Assembly (NCBI GenBank): GCA_023268355.1
Contig: JALNJK010000002.1
Span: forward strand, 1-64,000
DNA from: Candidatus Terraquivivens tengchongensis
Lineage (GTDB): Archaea; Thermoproteota; Nitrososphaeria_A; Caldarchaeales; Wolframiiraptoraceae
Length of the DNA stretch: 64,000 bases
Direction: 5' to 3'
The notes under the pieces were generated by a model. The model saw only the letters and a program-made list of their open reading frames with translations. It was not told the DNA's origin and searched no databases. Both the position numbers and the translations under genes were made by a program. Positions 63,221 through 64,000 of the stretch are shown here, in pieces (positions within the stretch are counted from its first letter, which is position 1; every line of letters begins with the position of its first letter).

Positions 63221-64000
63221 TCATCGTGTTTGGTCAATGGATGCGAGTTCAATTATGCAATTCTTGTAAACCTCTGCCGCGGTCAAAATATCTTTTATGG
63301 ATATCCTCTCCAGCGTGGTGTGAGCTAAAAGGGAATCTCCAGGTCCATAGGCAGCTATATCAGACGATATTCGGTACATCACATTCATATCGCTCGTCCC
63401 AGTCTTCATCACAGCCTTCGGCTTCATGCCCATCTTTAGCATGCTCCTGATTAATGACCTTGGGACTGGGCTGGATAGGCTGACCTTGACGGGTTCCGTC
63501 CTTTCTAGCACCGAAAGCTCACAACCATGCTCCAGACATAACTCTTCAAGCTTGCTCAAGATTTGCTTCGAAAGAATGTTGCATGGAATTCTTATGTTTA
63601 TGACGGCTCTCACGAATTCTGGAAGCTTTGTTGGCCAATCTCCGGCCTCTAAAACGGTTATGCATGCCGAAGTCTCATCGTAGCCTCTGCCTGAGAAGTT
63701 ACGTTTTATTTCTTCCCAGAAGGTGAAGAACTTATCAAGTGCCGACTCTCCCATGTATGGTGCGCTACTATGACCTCCGCTTGCGGATACGTTGACCCTA
63801 ACCGTCAAGCTCCCTCTATAGCCTATTGCAACACCAGTAGTCCCAGTAGGCTCGCCGATTATTATGTGGTCGGCTTTAAAGCCAGAGCTTACCAGATAGT
63901 TTGCGCCCTTGCCTTCCCTCTCCTCATCAATAAGACATGCTACGATGACCCTAGCACCTTTAACGCTGTCCTTGGCCTTGGCTGCGCCTAGAAGCATCGC
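63221..64000 (-). CDS. lysK: LysK-like [LysW]-lysine/ornithine hydrolase (M20 family), cut by the window edge
   Basis: The C-terminal 260 or so residues of a zinc peptidase-fold enzyme; the N-terminus lies beyond 64000 and Met at 63997 is internal. CLIDEEREGKGANYLVSSG and ADHIIIGEPTGTTGVAIGYR carry metal ligands. SASGGHSSAPYMGESALDKF is the dimerisation region, and MKTGTSDMNVMYRIS is typical of LysK. It releases lysine or ornithine from the carrier protein LysW. Proximity to argH suggests that at least part of its use is in arginine synthesis. Confidence 0.88.
   Translation of the reverse strand, partial: AMLLGAAKAKDSVKGARVIVACLIDEEREGKGANYLVSSGFKADHIIIGEPTGTTGVAIGYRGSLTVRVNVSASGGHSSAPYMGESALDKFFTFWEEIKRNFSGRGYDETSACITVLEAGDWPTKLPEFVRAVINIRIPCNILSKQILSKLEELCLEHGCELSVLERTEPVKVSLSSPVPRSLIRSMLKMGMKPKAVMKTGTSDMNVMYRISSDIAAYGPGDSLLAHTTLERISIKDILTAAEVYKNCIIELASIDQTR

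Overview
ORGANISM. The window looks like the chromosome of a hyperthermophilic or thermophilic archaeon of the Thaumarchaeota/Aigarchaeota branch (relatives of Caldiarchaeum). The main reason is an unsplit RNA polymerase A subunit (A' and A'' in one 1272-residue protein) beside an unsplit B subunit. This sits with aEF1A, archaeal-type S7/S10/S12/L30e/NusA, an archaeal-type PEP carboxylase, an endonuclease Q-like PHP protein, LysK and a tRNA-Lys with two introns. The lineage is an inference from gene content, not a phylogeny. LAYOUT. (1) 1-12895: the end of a type I-D CRISPR effector operon (tail of a probable cas10d, a small helical protein, csc2/Cas7, csc1/Cas5, an HD-less cas3 helicase), then cas2-cas4-cas1, then a leader and a very long CRISPR array (99 copies of a 24-nt repeat by my count). 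(2) 12896-17500: an SF2 helicase, a transposase remnant, a small HTH protein and small unknown genes. (3) 17580-23280: a CARF-HEPN ancillary nuclease, a second adaptation module (csa1-cas1-cas2-cas4) and a second array with an unrelated 37-nt repeat. (4) 23327-27660: a compact type III effector operon (Cas10 with HD and GGDD, a Csm2-like subunit, one Cas7, one Csx10-like RAMP). (5) 27700-30942: a mobile or plastic zone with a frameshifted small gene, a tyrosine recombinase next to tRNA-Thr, and a VapBC pair. (6) 31379-48314: housekeeping and metabolic genes (glycosyltransferases, ThiL, Nudix, PEP carboxylase, ZIP transporter, A-ATPase subunit I, Trm5, GlmU-like protein, radical SAM, amidohydrolase, EndoQ-like) with three tRNAs in or beside this part. 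(7) 48317-61585: the ribosomal/transcription cluster rpoH-rpoB-rpoA-L30e-nusA ... S12-S7-EF1A-S10, all on the minus strand. It is interrupted by two related membrane proteins around a decayed exported-protein gene. (8) 61678-64000: argH and the start of a lysK-like gene. HOW IT WORKS TOGETHER. The left 27 kb reads as one CRISPR island combining DNA interference (type I-D), transcription-dependent RNA/DNA interference with cyclic oligoadenylate signalling (type III plus CARF-HEPN), and two separate sets of spacer-acquisition genes. No cas6 is visible anywhere in the window, so crRNA processing must rely on a gene outside it or an unrecognised one. Spacer pairs and one 99-nt spacer record repeated encounters with the same kinds of mobile elements.
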